Source of the DNA: Adiantum capillus-veneris | Taxonomy: Eukaryota; Streptophyta; Polypodiopsida; Polypodiales; Pteridaceae | Assembly (NCBI GenBank): GCA_014529385.2 | Contig: CM043962.1 | Location: forward strand, 50,358,598 to 50,422,597 | Direction: 5' to 3' | DNA length: 64,000 nt | Shown here: in pieces, positions 35,546-47,668 of the stretch | Numbering within the stretch: position 1 is the first letter of the stretch | Layout of the letters: the number at the start of each line of letters is the position of its first letter | Translations under genes and position numbers: made by a program | The notes under the pieces: model-generated | The model's database searches: none | The model's input: the letters and a program-made list of their open reading frames with translations, nothing else | Told to the model about the DNA's origin: nothing

Positions 35546-37040
35546 AATGTGAGGATAGTAAAACTCATTACAAATATATCCAAGGTTCAGTTAATGAAAT
35601 GTTTTCCCAAAGATTTCCCTTTTATAGGCAAAACCAAACTCCCTGGTACAAGAACACAGATTTGATGGATGAAATAAAATATATTTTACAATTTTTATTT
35701 ATATGCGGACTTGATAAACTTTCACAAACTCCAGTATTCATATGTAAGAAACTCATTCAGTTAGCAGCAAAGAAAAGGCTAGAAATCCCCGAATTCCGTC
35801 TTCTTTCTTCATAAGAGGAGGAAATTTGCCAGGCCATAGGATCTTATACCCAAGAGATTGGGTTAGATACACCATCTATGTCCTCTCTCCCATATCTTAT
35901 GGGAAATTTTAAAATCCATAAAATGAATTTCAGATGGATCACTAATGCGCATAATTGTGTATTTACTCCTGCTACAACCATAATCACTAAATTACTCAAA
36001 GGACTAATACAAGGTTTACAGAGTACACCAAAACTATACATAAAAAGATACAATTGTTTTTTGGAACACAAACTAATGGATATTGGATGATTAACGATTA
36101 GTACGATTTTTTGATTAATCTACCAAAGCGTATTACAAACATTCATTCCTTTGATATAACATCTTGTTATGAGGCTATCCCTCATAAAGGCACGCATGGT
36201 CTGCTCGAGGTTCTAGACAACATTGTTAAACTCGTAAAAACTATGAAATATCTTGGATTTAAGAAATGCCGCAAACAAATTGTGCTTACCAAAAAGAAAA
36301 GAGAAGTGGTCTGGACATTTGAGTGTTTACATAACATCAATGAGTTTGTTCTTGATAATTTCTTTACAAAATTAGGCACACATATTTATCGCCAGGAGAA
36401 GGGTATACCAATGGGATATAATTGTTCATCATTATGGTGTAATCTATATTTAGCATGGTATGAAATTGAGTACATAAAAAAGCTATCTCGGATTACACAA
36501 TTTGATATGATGAAGGCATTCTTATATTCATGAAGGTATATGGATGATTTTCTATTTGTTAATAATCCATTTATTTCACAATGTTTAAATCACCAAAAAT
36601 CCTTGTCCCAAGAGGACCCCTTTACAATTCACCCTTTGGACATTATTGGGATTAAAGCCACACACAAGAAAACCCAAACCACATATTTAAATACACATAT
36701 CCAATTGTGCAATTCAATTGAAGAAGAGTATGTAACATACACCGCATGGAAAAAAGATAAGTTACCATGCCCTAATGTGTCGTTTATTCATGCAGCCAGT
36801 AATCGGCCAAAAGGGATGGCATACAATGTATGCATATCACAAGTTCTTCCCATATTATATAATGCATCCCAAGAATCGTATGCGGTAATAGATTTAAATA
36901 AACTAATCTCTATGTTTGTAGAAAATGGGTTCAAAAAAGAGAAGATAATTACATGTATTACTAATTTCATCGAGGAAAATCAATTCCCAGGCATTAGATT
37001 TACCATCAATACCTTAAAACAGAGAATTAGTAGAGGATAG
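35518..37040 (+). pseudogene. Penelope-like reverse transcriptase
   Basis: RT motifs appear in order in two frames. They are a D-K-L block with F-I-C-K-K near 35715-35751, K-I-H-K with R-W-I at about 35911-35940, S-F-D-I...I-P-H at about 36147-36185, G-I-P-M-G at 36402-36416, a carboxylate-bearing Y-M-D-D at 36537-36548 just after TGA 36531-36533, and a C-terminal thumb-like region to TAG 37038-37040. Stops at 35812 (TAA) and 36088 (TGA) and a frame change near 36090-36110 inactivate it. Penelope RTs are the closest retroelement relatives of telomerase. Nothing resembling a C-terminal GIY-YIG follows the stop. Confidence 0.82.
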
Positions 37041-37074
37041 GTCCACTTGGTGGCCTATCCTCCACCAAGTGCAC
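37041..37074 (+). other. 3' hairpin directly after the RT stop
   Basis: CACTTGGTGG (37044-37053) pairs perfectly with CCACCAAGTG (37062-37071), and two more outer pairs form after one mismatch. A better-preserved 13-bp version is at 27591-27624. The position just after the stop suggests a 3' end structure for RT recognition or RNA processing. It lacks the hammerhead ribozyme core. Confidence 0.65.
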
Positions 37075-37119
37075 CTTTCCTCAGGGATGGGGGAGGGCCA
37101 CACACACACACACACACAC

Positions 37120-37329
37120 AATGTATGGAACATAGGATGCATGATAACCAACACACTGGGATAGTACACACATCCACCCCCACTCAATTCCCAACCCACA
37201 CACCCATGCTTATAGGGTCAATCCCTCGCTCTAGGCTCAACACTCTATACTGTATTTTTTAAGATCTGCTCGTTGCTTACCATACTTGACTCAATGCCTG
37301 CTTATGTGAAGTATAAACACATCTTGTGA

Positions 37330-37375
<46 letters not shown>

Positions 37376-37757
37376 ATAAGATGACAAACAGAGGGAGATA
37401 TTATGAACACACAACCACACAACACACACATGCTTACATGTTACCAAAGGTTTTGTTAACATGTTTTTTCTAAAACATGACACAGACAACAACATCATTG
37501 ACGGATAATTGATAGAAAAACGGATATCTCAAAAGCAGGATGAGATGATGGATTTCAAAGCCAAAGCCGCCCCTTTTTTTGTTTATGATGGATTTCAAAG
37601 CCAAAAACCGCCCCTTTTTTTGTTGCTTTTGGCATAGACAAGCCCCTTAATTTGTAATTTATTTGGTAACTTGGCCTCCATATGCATGTAAGCATCTTTG
37701 ACTGTATCAGGTTTTCATTGACATGGAATATAAAAACACTACAAAAACTCAAATAAA
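37120..37757 (+). repeat. Right terminal repeat of the Penelope-like element (638 bp)
   Basis: Copy of 30085-30666 preceded by (AC)n. It has a longer internal (AC)n tract (about 37332-37372) and a small local duplication of GATGGATTTCAAAGCC at about 37548-37600. The following sequence no longer matches the region after 30666. Confidence 0.88.
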
Positions 37758-39818
37758 TGATTGGAGGTTTACTATGTAGTATGATATGCATGTCGCACTA
37801 CCACCTAAAATCTCATTTGGTTTTGGGACTACTTGAGTTGACTTGGTAGGTTACTTTGACACTACATGTATTGTTTGTTGTTCTTCACAGTTGGATATTC
37901 ATTCGAAACTAATTACAAATGGTACTTTTTTTAAAGTTATGTTCTAGTATAATAAGAGAGTGCTTAAGCTTACATTCCCTCAGGCATAGACATGCATGCA
38001 TGTCACATTTAATTATTTGGTAATTGAATGAATGCACAATCTAGTGTAGACTTTTGCTAAGCCATAATGATATTTTAAGATATAGATAGTATAATGCAAG
38101 CACTAAAAAGCTAAAAAATAAAGCTTCAATTGCAAAAGCTTGAGAACGAAAGCTCGCAACTACAAATCCCCAATTCAAGAGTGTGAGTTTCAAAGAGGGA
38201 ACAACCATGTGAGCAAGACCATCTACAAGCACCTACATCCCTTCATCCATAGCAATTTGGGCATCATTGAATCCCCAATCAGACTCACTTTCAAGCCATA
38301 ACTCATCCATAGAACCTGTATCTACAACACCACGATAATCCTAGACAATAGCAATTATTCCTCCCTTTGGGAAGCATCTAACACCTCATGAGCACAAAAG
38401 AATGCCCAACCCCCTTGGTTTCTAGTTCATCATCATCGTCATCTTGTTGACTTTGTGAACCAGCTTGGCTATCCATAGATGTAGCCTTGCCCTCCACTAC
38501 AAAGCTTTGAACCATTTGCATTGCAACAACACATTCCACCGCTACCTTCATGAGAAAATTCATCACCATGGTGCCGCGTAGCACCTTCAACTGCATATCT
38601 TCCTTCACTGCTTTGGCACTTCAACTTGTCCTTCGTTCACATTGGCTATCACCATACTATCAGAAGGCATCTTTACATTACCAGAAGAGGTCTTTCAAAC
38701 TTTGTCTCCTTGCCATAGGATGTGGACTCATCCGCTCTATCTTCCTTGCTTGTCTTCCAAGATCTTGAGCTTGTATCTTCACTATCATTAGGAACATATG
38801 TCGCCTCTGTATCACCATCTTCATCCTCTTAATACTCCACAAAGCTTAACCATACTCTTGGTTCTGCACACTTCTTTCATCCACTACCAATTCCTTGGCA
38901 TCTGCAACTGGCTACACTTTGCTACCTCTTCATGCACTTGCTTCAAAAAAACAGGCTTTACCTCTTCAAGATGCTCTTGGAAAATGACATCCACTATCTC
39001 TTCAACACACTAGGTCTCTTCAACAAAAGGTTTATCCTTGTCGACAAGCTCATCCACCACTAGCATATGCACACTCTAAACTAGAAACCTCCAAGGAACA
39101 AGATTGATCATCGGTCTTACATCAGCAGGTTCTTCACTTCAAACAACTGGCACCACCTTTGATTGAACCATGGGACACACCGCCATTGTAGTTGTCATAT
39201 AATTGGAAAGCTTCAAAGCCCAACCCTAGCTTTTGCTTCACTTTGGCCAGATATACCATGTCATCATAGGTATCCACACCAAACTCCACCTTGTCCCTGA
39301 TCTTTGGATGCAAGCACTCTAACAACTTTGAAAACTTTAAGTATAGGTTTCCTCTAACACCCATAGCAATCTCAAATTGCTCCCAATACGCTTCAAATTG
39401 CTAGAAAAAAACAAAAACTCTCTAGTTATGTCTTGGCATAGTGCCCTTAGCTTTGCACTAGCCTCCGCCAGAATAATCACCTTTCAAAATCGCTTCAAAA
39501 ATTGACTCTGCAACTTCTACCATGAACTTGAATCCGCACTCTTCAAACCATCAAACCATAGCTTTGCACATTCGTACATAAGTAGTGGCACCATTTGTAG
39601 CTTTCCTTTATCACTCTGCATCCACAATGACAAAATCCAACACTTGAAATCTACTACCCAGTCTTCAGAGTCTTCAATGCTTGTAAATATGGGTTAAATC
39701 TTGGCTCCACCATCTATGCCAACTTCAAACTCGAGCACCAAACATTCTTTGACCATCCGCCAACCGCTTGTCTGTGTCAAACATCACCATCAATCTTCAA
39801 ATAAGAGAATATGTGTGC
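37758..39818 (-). pseudogene. gag: Family D Gypsy internal region with decayed gag
   Basis: Read on the minus strand from the PBS at 39820-39836, the sequence gives Gag-like peptides in shifting frames: EDSEDWVVDFK and LMYECAKLWFDGL near 39500-39680. GNLYLKFSKLLECLHPKIRDK and DDMVYLAKVKQKL, typical of the Gag capsid C-terminus, follow at 39134-39364 (one clean 76-codon frame). Below 39100 similarity fades through acidic linker-like sequence (a D/E-rich run near 38430). No RT is reached before the Penelope-like element at 37757. The 51142-51732 fragment is a relative in the opposite orientation. Confidence 0.65.
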
Positions 39819-39819
39819 T

Positions 39820-39836
39820 CCTTTGTGGGGGCACCA
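39820..39836 (-). other. PBS of family D
   Basis: Minus-strand TGGTGCCCCCACAAAGG five bases from the LTR end. It shares TGGTGCCCCCAC with the PBS at 4488-4505 but differs after that. Confidence 0.7.
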
Positions 39837-39841
39837 AAATA

Positions 39842-40743
39842 TGAAGAGGGGGAAAGGGGAACACATCCAAAACACAAAAAAATGCCTCTCTATAGCCCAG
39901 GATATACACATCACCCCAATCCACTAGAGTTCACCTTCAAAGCTTGACACAATCCACATGTCAACCATGGTTTGCACACAACCATATGCACACACTCACT
40001 GCAACAACACAAACACGCCCTATCATCTTGTACATTTAAATTTGCTACCTTCCACTCACACACAACCTCTCTCTATCTCTCTTTGCACAATCGACCTCAG
40101 GGGACACACTTGCCAACACACACCCAAAAACGCACACACACAAGCAGAGAAGAGAAGGGGGAAGAGGGAATCAACACAAGATACATGGCAATGATGGATT
40201 TTCTTCACAAAAAATGACACCATATACAAAAACATGATCCAAGCTAGCACACTCCTTGACGAGCTCAACACATAGATTGGTGGCCCTCTTGACGCATAGC
40301 TCCATAGCTTTGATGAATGCTTCCTCTCGGCAACATACAATGGCCAATTGCCAAAATGGAAAAAGCCATTAAAAAATCACAAAATGTCCCTCTTATAGGG
40401 GTGGCTAAGCACAAAGAAAGAAAAAAATGGGTCTCTTCTTGTTCGTGCAATCCTCTTTGAGCCCACTTTATCATTTTCATTGCATTGCATACAGTTGGTT
40501 GGCTCATTTTAGCAACCACTGCATAGTTCGACAATTCATAAACCTTCCATTTTTCAACTCCATGTGCAACCTCCCTTGGATAAACACCTTGACAAGATCT
40601 CTCTCTCACACTTGGCATGTAACGTGCCCCTGTGGGAAGGGCCCCTAAGCACTAGTGCTAGCATTATAGTGGGGTCCCCCCCTATCCCTTCAAAGAACAT
40701 TGGGGTCGCTTACGAGCGTGGGCACCCAACCCTATCACATCAT
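39842..40743 (-). repeat. Family D LTR (minus orientation), ~902 bp
   Basis: In element sense it starts near TGATGTGATAGGG (40743) and ends CTTCA at 39842. It matches the plus-oriented LTR at 50359-51141, for example GCTAGCACTAGTGCTTA..GG, CTTGTGTG..TG.GTTTTTGGGTGTGTG and CCTGGGCTATAG.GAGGCA. The exact start is uncertain because no target duplication is visible. It is probably the 5' LTR of the gag fragment below it. Confidence 0.75.
40394..40403 (-). promoter_or_regulatory. TATA box of family D LTR
   Basis: Minus-strand CCTATAAGAGGG context, corresponding to CTATAAAAAC at 50605-50614 in the plus-oriented copy. Confidence 0.5.
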
Positions 40744-41445
40744 CAACCATGATGTGCAAGCCACTGGCTGCCAAGAAATGATGCCAACGATGTCACAAAA
40801 CATCTACCATCCATTGGACCCACCTACGCATGCCCGTGTAGCGCTCAAGAGGACGACATCATCACACATCTCACAAGAGTTTCAACAGCTTACTCCCCTT
40901 TGATGTCCATGCCATAGTGACACCCTATGCTATATACCCTGTATTCAACATTGCACACTTCACATGTGGTGCAGCGTGGGACTTGTGGGTGGACCCACCC
41001 CAATGGCCTCCCAGTTCACCACTAAAAAAAACTTCAAGAATACTTATTTTCCACCAATTTCATCCCTTTGCCATTGCCATACTACAGGGACATGGATCCC
41101 AAGCCGTAAAAACCAGTAAGGCTCATCTTGTCAACTACAAGCTGTGCAAACTCCTCTACATTTGGACTTTGCGAGGCCTGTCATTCAAAATGACAAAAAT
41201 TGGAAAATCCATGTGGCATTGCACCTCCGTTGACTAGCTCACACTTCATCTTGCAATATCTTGGTCCTCCAATCTCTTAATGATGTGGAATCACTCCTTG
41301 CTAGCTTCACATAGTGCACAATATCCCTACAAATTGCGTCAAACTCCAAAACATCAATTGGCACAACTTTCTAAGCAGTCAAATTGCCATAGAGCCGGCC
41401 CCTAGAAAAACTTCAAAGCTCTGTAACATGGTACCAAAAAGTCCG

Positions 41446-41720
41446 ATTGTTGATTCATAAAGACTGACACGCTCCACATCTTAGGATCTTCAGACATACA
41501 CTTCAAGTCCTCCCTTGCTAAACATGCACTTCATACCTGCTTCACTACTTAGGCCTGCACCTATAACTTGGCAACCAGGAGTTCCATTGTTGATTCGTAA
41601 ACACTGACACGCTCCACATCTTAGGATCTTCAAACATACACTTCAAATCTTCTTTTGCCAAACATGCACTTCATACCTGCTTCAATGCCCACACCTACAC
41701 CTCTTAGCTCATCCATACCT
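41446..41720. repeat. 140-bp tandem duplication
   Basis: ATTGTTGATTC-TAAA-ACTGACACGCTCCACATCTTAGGATCTTC starts at about 41446 and 41586. The second copy diverges after CATACCTGCTTCA. Confidence 0.8.
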
Positions 41721-41909
41721 GCCTCTGTCACCTTCTATAGTCAACACACTTTAGTTGCACCAACGTGCAATCAATAGAATCTCAATACAACACTTGAATA
41801 GAGAGGAATGTCTCCTAGAAGGTTGTAGATGAAGTTGCTTGATCTCCACGTGTCGCAATGTAGTTATCCGCACAAAGAGCTTGGTGGTGAGTAGCCCCAG
41901 TTCGGGGGC

Positions 41910-41930
41910 TTAGGGGCCATTGGCCCCTAA
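41910..41930. other. 21-bp perfect palindrome
   Basis: TTAGGGGCCA, one T, then TGGCCCCTAA: 10-bp arms with a one-base centre, inside a G/C-rich patch. It is too tight for an RNA hairpin loop but could extrude as a DNA cruciform. Its role is unknown. Confidence 0.6.
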
Positions 41931-42179
41931 CATAGGGGTTCAAGGGTAACCCCATGTCAGCATCATCATTTTTCTCTTATGCGTATTTATTTATTAATAA
42001 AAGTCAATGATTAAACTCATTACAGCCATTTATTTGGGCATAAAAAAAATTACTCATAATTATTCCATCTAGGAGTTATGCACTATTGTCTTGCACCTTC
42101 CACTCATTGTTCAAAAGCAACTGTTTTGTTACGTTTGATAGTCCAAGTGAGGAGTGAATATTTGGGAAGCAGCCATGAC

Positions 42180-42720
42180 ACGACCTTCATCGACTCAAAG
42201 TTGGTGCACTGACTACTCATTGAAGATAAAGAACATATGTGAGTCACTTGCATCAATTGGTGTTATAGCCAATGATCATGCTAAAGTGGACGTCTACCCG
42301 CGAGGTTTGGGTCTAGAATACAAATAGTTCAAAACTAGCATCCGCATTTGAGAGAACATTCCCTCATCTACAGATTTAATGTCCTTACTAATTGTGGAAG
42401 AGAATGAACTCGAGAAATAATCCTCTATGCAAGTTACAAACAAGTCTTAACAAGTCCTTTTCAACAACAGAGGAAGAGGAAGAGGACTTGGTATACGTCA
42501 TGGAGGAGGTCAAGAAAGAGGAAACCGCCAAGCATAACAACAAAATAATAATAAGAGACAAAATACAGGTTGTTGAGAAAAATTTCAAGGAAGGAGGAGT
42601 CCTAGAGGTTGTGGAAATGTGCAGCTTAACAATACAAATCAGCATGGAAATGTAGTATGTTGGGGTTGTGGAAAACATGGGCAGTTTGAACGTGACTGCC
42701 TAGACAAGAGGTAGAAAAAT
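42180..42720 (+). pseudogene. gag: Copia 1 gag with zinc knuckle
   Basis: Broken frames show a Copia Gag end: ESLASIGVIANDHAK, a T-S-I-R-I block, SLLIVEENEL and a Gly/Arg-rich stretch (NRGRGRG, RHGGG). A complete C-W-G-C-x4-H-x4-C zinc knuckle lies at 42658-42699. Frames change around 42460 and 42640 and stops are common. The 5' LTR and Gag start are not recognisable. Confidence 0.75.
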
Positions 42721-42779
42721 AATTAAGCAACCACTAGTAAGAATGTATTTGATCTTGAGAGGCCATTTGTGGTGCAACA

Positions 42780-44040
42780 CATGCTAAGCACCATTTTGCA
42801 AATGTGACAAAATCTAATGATAATGTTTGTTATCTAGATTCTGGTGCATCAAATCACACGACCAGATAGGGTGAGTTGTTTAAGGAAAAGTAGATTTTGC
42901 AAAGTCATGGCTATGTAGACATTGAGATGATACTGCACATCCCATTATGCATGCAAGAAATGTACCACTGTCTATGACTAATGGTAAACTAAAGTACCTT
43001 GTTGATGCATTACATGTACCTAATATTATAAAAAACTTAGTTTATTGTTGGGCATATGATTGTTGAGCAGGGCTTATAGATCAGGTTTAATGCTGATGGT
43101 CTCTTTTTCAAAGAGCATAAGAAGAATGGAATGTTGGTGGGCATAAGGAAATAAAGTGAACAGAATGTTTACTGTGGATGTAAATGTGCCTAAGGTGAAT
43201 GCTTCTATGTTTGCACAAAGTGCAGGAGTTGTCCCAAATATTGAGATTTGAAACAAACATATCGATCATGTAAATTTGGAGTGGGCGGCTAAAGATGATG
43301 CAAACTAAAGACATGGTTACAAGTTTGTCAACCTTTAAAGTTGCTAAAATGAAAAAAGTTTGTGAAGCTTGTCAATTTGAAAAGCAGGCAAAAGCATTCT
43401 CTCCTCAACATGATAAGCATGCAATCAGGTATGCATTGGATTTAGTGGGGAAAAGATGTATGGGGTCCAACAAAGACCATCTAAGGGTGGATGTAGGTAT
43501 TTTTTGAGTTTTCTTAATAGACATACAAGGAAGGTATGGGTCTATTTCATGAAGCAAAAAAGTGAGGTGTTTATGCACTTTCAAAATTTCAAAGTTATGG
43601 TTGAAAAACAGATTGGGAAACATGTGAAGTGCCTAGGCCTAGATGGAGGGGGAGAATATTTCTCCAATGAATTCAACGGATTTCTAAAAAAGTATGGAAA
43701 TAAGAGACAATTTTCATGTAGGTATAGTCCACAAAAAAATGGTGTTTGCTAAGCAAAAGAGCAGGCATATTGTAGAAGTGCTAGAGCAGTGATGAACAAG
43801 AAGACTACATGCCTCATTGTTATTATGTTGAGATTTTTTCTACAGGGGTTTCCATTATGAACAGGACCCCTACTGCTAAAGTACATGATATGACACGTAA
43901 AAAGAAGCTCTATGGTGAAAAACAAGATGTAGTAGACTTTATAGTATTTGGATGTATTTCTTATGTGCATGTAAGTTGGATGAACTAAGAAGTAAGCTTG
44001 ACCCAAAAGCAAAAAAAAGTGAAGGGTAGAAGCGTTGCAA
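42780..44040 (+). pseudogene. Copia 1 protease and integrase
   Basis: Protease active site L-D-S-G-A-S-N-H at about 42834-42857 is followed by a degraded stretch. The GAG-pre-integrase zinc region follows (KKVCEACQFEKQAKAFSP at about 43350-43405). The integrase core has VKCLGLDGGGEYFSNEF and YSPQKNGVC (43456-43752), where the usual E after NGV is not readable because a stop follows. The order protease-integrase-RT is diagnostic of Ty1/Copia. Numerous frame changes make it non-functional. Confidence 0.82.
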
Positions 44041-44056
44041 TCCTGTCACAATTAAA

Positions 44057-45799
44057 GTGAGAGTGAGAAAAGATGTTGGTTTTTATGAAATGGTCAGTTG
44101 GGACACTGATGTGAAAGATGGTTTTAGGGCTGATGTAAAAGAGAATGTGGCTACAAAAAATTCAAGTGCACAATCGCAAGTTTTGAGTGAACTGCAAGGT
44201 TTACCTAGTGTAGGTCATGGTGAGAATCCATTGCTAAGTCCTACAAACACTTCAAATGTGTCAAGAAAAGGAAAGGAAAAGGTTGATGAAGCCACTAAGC
44301 TACCAAATTTGAGTGCTAGTTATGGCGATATAAGTGGTTTTGAGAAGAATTAAGATGAGGAGTTTGGCATACCCTCCATGATGAAAACTTCGGGTGCAAG
44401 AAGGATGCAAACAAGGAACAAGGCACCTAGAAGTGATCCTAGACCACATGGGTCTAAAAGAGTAAGAAATCATGTGTAAAAGTTGGCTTATGATAGTTAT
44501 GTCGCTTGTTATTGTGAATATATGGAAAAGATTATAGAGGAGATAGAACCCACGTGTTTTGAGGATGTTGTTAAAGATAAAAAATAGCGGCAAGATATGG
44601 ATGAAGATATGGTTGACCTTGATGCAAATGGAACATGGAGTTGGTTCCATTACCAAAGGAAAATAAGGAAATTAGATGTAAGTGGGTTTACAAAATAATG
44701 CATAATGATGATGGCATTGTGAGCATGTAAAAGGCCAGGCTTGTGGCCAAAGTCTATGCACAAACTTATGGGATTTCTTATGAGGAGACATTTAGCCCCA
44801 GAGTAGACAAGATGGCTACCATTAATGTGTTTATTGTAGTGGCTACATCTTTAAAATGGGTGATGAAACAAATGGATGTAAAGAATTATTTTTTGAATGG
44901 AGGCTTGGAGGAAGTTACAACCACAAGGTTATGCAAATATGAGGCTCCATGACCTTGTATCCAGGTTAAAGAGAGCATTGTATGGGTTGAAGCAAGCACC
45001 TAGAGCCTAGTATGAGAGAATTGTGGCATTCCTCGTTTCATTGGGCTTTGAAATTTTTGATGCAGACCATTCATTGTATGTGTAGAAGAATGAGGTAGGA
45101 ATTGTGGTGATATGCATCTATGTGGATGATTTGATTGTTGGAGGTGATAATGTGACTGAGGTAGATAATTTTTAAGCTCTACTTATGCAAGAACTTGAGA
45201 TGAAGGACTTGGGAGACTTCAAATATTTCTTGGGCATTGAAATTATTTGAACAAAAAAGGGTGTATGGTTTTCACAAAGACAATATACCTTGGACATGCT
45301 GAAAAAGTATGGTATGGCTGATTGTAAGCCGATTGTGATGCCCTTAGGTCAAGCAGTTGAGAATGCTACCATGTATAGGAAGATTGTGGGCAGCTTGATC
45401 TACTTGGCATCTCACATTCCAACTTGAGCTACACAGTTGGATTGGTGAGTCATCTTTTGTGGTCTCCCAGGAAACCACACTTGGATGCAATGAGGCACAT
45501 GTTGCACTATGTGAGTGTATGTACTCTTTTATAGGATTGATGTGGAGTTGTAGCTCTATGGTTTCACAGTTGGCTGGTAGCACATACGATCAAAGGTATA
45601 TTAGTAAATTCATGTTTTCACTTGAGAGTGTATTGAGGTGCACCACCACTTCATTAGAGAGAGGGTCTTAGCACGTGACATTGATCTTGAGTAGGTGGAG
45701 ATGGATGGACAGGCTAGACATATCTTCACAAAGGCCCTTGGAGCGGAGAAGATACAATGATTATGAGTGATGTTTGGCATACATGAGATGGCATTGAGC
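44057..45799 (+). pseudogene. Copia 1 linker, reverse transcriptase and RNase H
   Basis: After an acidic linker (44057-44353) the RT reads [23 protein letters not shown] and [11 protein letters not shown] (44743-44952), LKRALYGLKQAPRA, catalytic Y-V-D-D at about 45119-45130, MKDLGDFKYFLGIEI, YTLDMLKKYGM and Y-R-K-I-V-G-S-L-I-Y-L. RNase H traces (ARHIFTKALG) continue to about 45750. Stops such as PRA-YER (TGG to TAG) and IEII-TKKG (CGA to TGA) are single changes. It ends at the PPT. Confidence 0.87.
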
Positions 45800-45810
45800 T
45801 TGAGGGGGAG
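45800..45810 (+). other. Copia 1 polypurine tract
   Basis: TTGAGGGGGAG directly before TGTTGAGATA, the arrangement typical of plant Copia elements. Confidence 0.85.
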
Positions 45811-46080
45811 TGTTGAGATATCAAGCTCAACATGTATAACTCCTCGATAACTATCACCAAAAGTCATCATCATTGGTGTGCCTTGGTGGATACAAATATC
45901 TTCACTAGTGATACTACAATTGTACTACATTGAGTTGGTTTATTATCAGAGTAAAGGCACACTTATCCATTCACCTCACTCACTAGTGGTTCCTTTTATG
46001 TCTTTATTTTCCCTATGTTTTTATGTAGACCTCTTATCTTGAGTTAGCAAAGAAGACGAAGAATAGTTTTTGCCTCCATC

Positions 46081-46161
<81 letters not shown>

Positions 46162-46191
46162 ACATGCGTGCTTGTAAGATCTCAAGATCTC

Positions 46192-46259
<68 letters not shown>

Positions 46260-46340
46260 ATTTTATTCATTGTTTGATCGTGTATCTCAAGCCTTTATCT
46301 AAAGTCTGTCTGTCGGATTTGATCTGACTAACTCTAAGAC
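45811..46340 (+). repeat. Copia 1 3' LTR (end uncertain)
   Basis: It starts TGTTGAGATATC after the PPT. Within it are a (GT)n tract (46083-46160) and a (CT)n tract (about 46188-46257). The right end is not fixed: Copia 2 sequence in the opposite orientation begins by about 46355. No 5' LTR partner is visible upstream of the gag. Confidence 0.7.
46083..46257. repeat. (GT)n and (CT)n microsatellites in the Copia LTR
   Basis: About 78 bp of GT, a 30-bp spacer with GACATGCGTGCTTGT, then about 60 bp of CT. Dipeptide frames across it are artefacts. Confidence 0.95.
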
Positions 46341-46354
46341 TCAAACTTGGAATA

Positions 46355-47330
46355 ATTGTTAGAAGTGACCAGCTCATTCCAACCTGCTTAAAACACCAAC
46401 TATAAAACAAGTGTCTAATGTAGTACTACACAAGAAAATCAAACTTAATGCAAGCTTCTTGTATTTCTTGATGTCGACTAAGGGAGAAGAGTCCTCCATG
46501 GAGATTTTCACATTCATCTCCATTGGAGTGCTCATAGGTTTATAATCCATCATCCCAAATGCTTTTAGAACTTTTGTTGCATACTTTTGATGAGAGATGA
46601 AGATGCCCTTTGTGGATTTCCAAACCTCAATCCCTAGAAAATAATGTAAAACTCCCAAGGCTATCATTTTAAAGTCAGAGCTTAAACTCTTTTGAGTTTG
46701 TTGAATGAGCTCTTCATGATTACTTGTGATAATTAGTTCATCTACATACAAAATAACAATGATGTGTTTTTTTGTTATCTCTTAGTACATACAAAGCTGC
46801 ATCACACGCACTCCTTTTAAAGCCAAGCCTGACATACATGCTCTTGGTGATTGCTCTAGGTTATATAAAGCCTCTTCAAACTTGCAAACCTTCCCTTTTG
46901 AATGGGGTGACTTAAACCCTGTGGCTGGTCTACATAAACCTCCTCCTTGAGAAGTATATTCAAAAAGGTAGATACTACATTAATTTTAAAAAAAACCAAC
47001 AAAAGATAGTAGCAAGAGTAAGTACAAGGCCAATAGTGGTCATTTAAGTTGTGTGGTAGCAAAGGTTTCACTCACATCAAGCTGTTCTATTAATCTTGCT
47101 TGTACTTTTCCAATGAGCCATCAACCTTGTATCTGACTTTGTAAATCCATTTTTTATCAATGACCTTCTTCTTTGGTGGCCAATCCACTATTTTCCATAT
47201 TTCATTCTTTGATATGTTGTCATACTTTGACTTTGTTGCTTCTTTCCACTTTGGATCAGCCATGGCCACTTTGACGGAGGTTGGCTTCTTTACAGATTCC
47301 ATAATTTTAGTCATCAGAGCCATGCTGAAA
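46355..47330 (-). pseudogene. Copia 2 reverse transcriptase, decayed
   Basis: Minus-strand pieces run from 47323 downward. They are WKEATKSKYDNISKNEIW and KVIDKKWIYKVRYKVDGSLEKYK (RT start), EEVYVDQPQG, then YVDELIITSN where the catalytic box is Y-V-D-E in place of Y-V-D-D (about 46740-46751), FLGIEVWKSTKGIFISHQKYA and FGMMDYKPMSTPME. RNase H is cut off near 46355, where the oppositely oriented Copia 1 LTR lies. No LTR is recognised at this end. Confidence 0.83.
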
Positions 47331-47668
47331 ATGTGTTCGGCATATCATTTTTGCTCCTCTATTCTCTTTGACCTTTGCCTCTTCATCATGAGGATTTTGA
47401 ACATGAGGAGAGATGTTGAGCCCACTATTTCTCATACTTCATTCTTTCTTATGTCGTCATACTCCGACTCCATTGCTTCTTTCCACTTTGGATCAGCCAT
47501 GGCCTCTTTGATGTGGAGGCTGGATTCTTTACAAAGTCCACAATTTTAGTCATTAGAGCCATGCTGGCAATTTTTTCAGAGGATCATTTTTTCTCCTCTA
47601 TTCTCTTTGACCATTGCAAACCATCCTCTTCATCATGAGGATTGTGAACATGAGCAGAGATGTTGAGC
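47186..47668 (-). repeat. ~237-bp tandem duplication in Copia 2
   Basis: Two copies, about 47186-47421 and 47422-47668. Each holds CTTTCCACTTTGGATCAGCC, ATGAGGATT-TGAACATGAG and AGATGTTGAGCCCAC. The first includes the start of RT, so part of the coding region just before RT is duplicated. The copies have diverged by perhaps a tenth, so the duplication is not recent. Confidence 0.8.

Larger units (their letters stand above)
40744..42179. other. Unassigned sequence between family D LTR and Copia 1
   Basis: No gene is seen. It contains a 140-bp tandem duplication (41446-41720) and a 21-bp palindrome (41910-41930). The first ~200 bp may be upstream flank of family D; the last part may include a degraded 5' LTR of the Copia element. 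Confidence 0.4.

Noticed and set aside
36531..36533. TGA before YMDD as a programmed recoding site
   Set aside because: The element has several other stops and frame changes, so ordinary decay explains it better.
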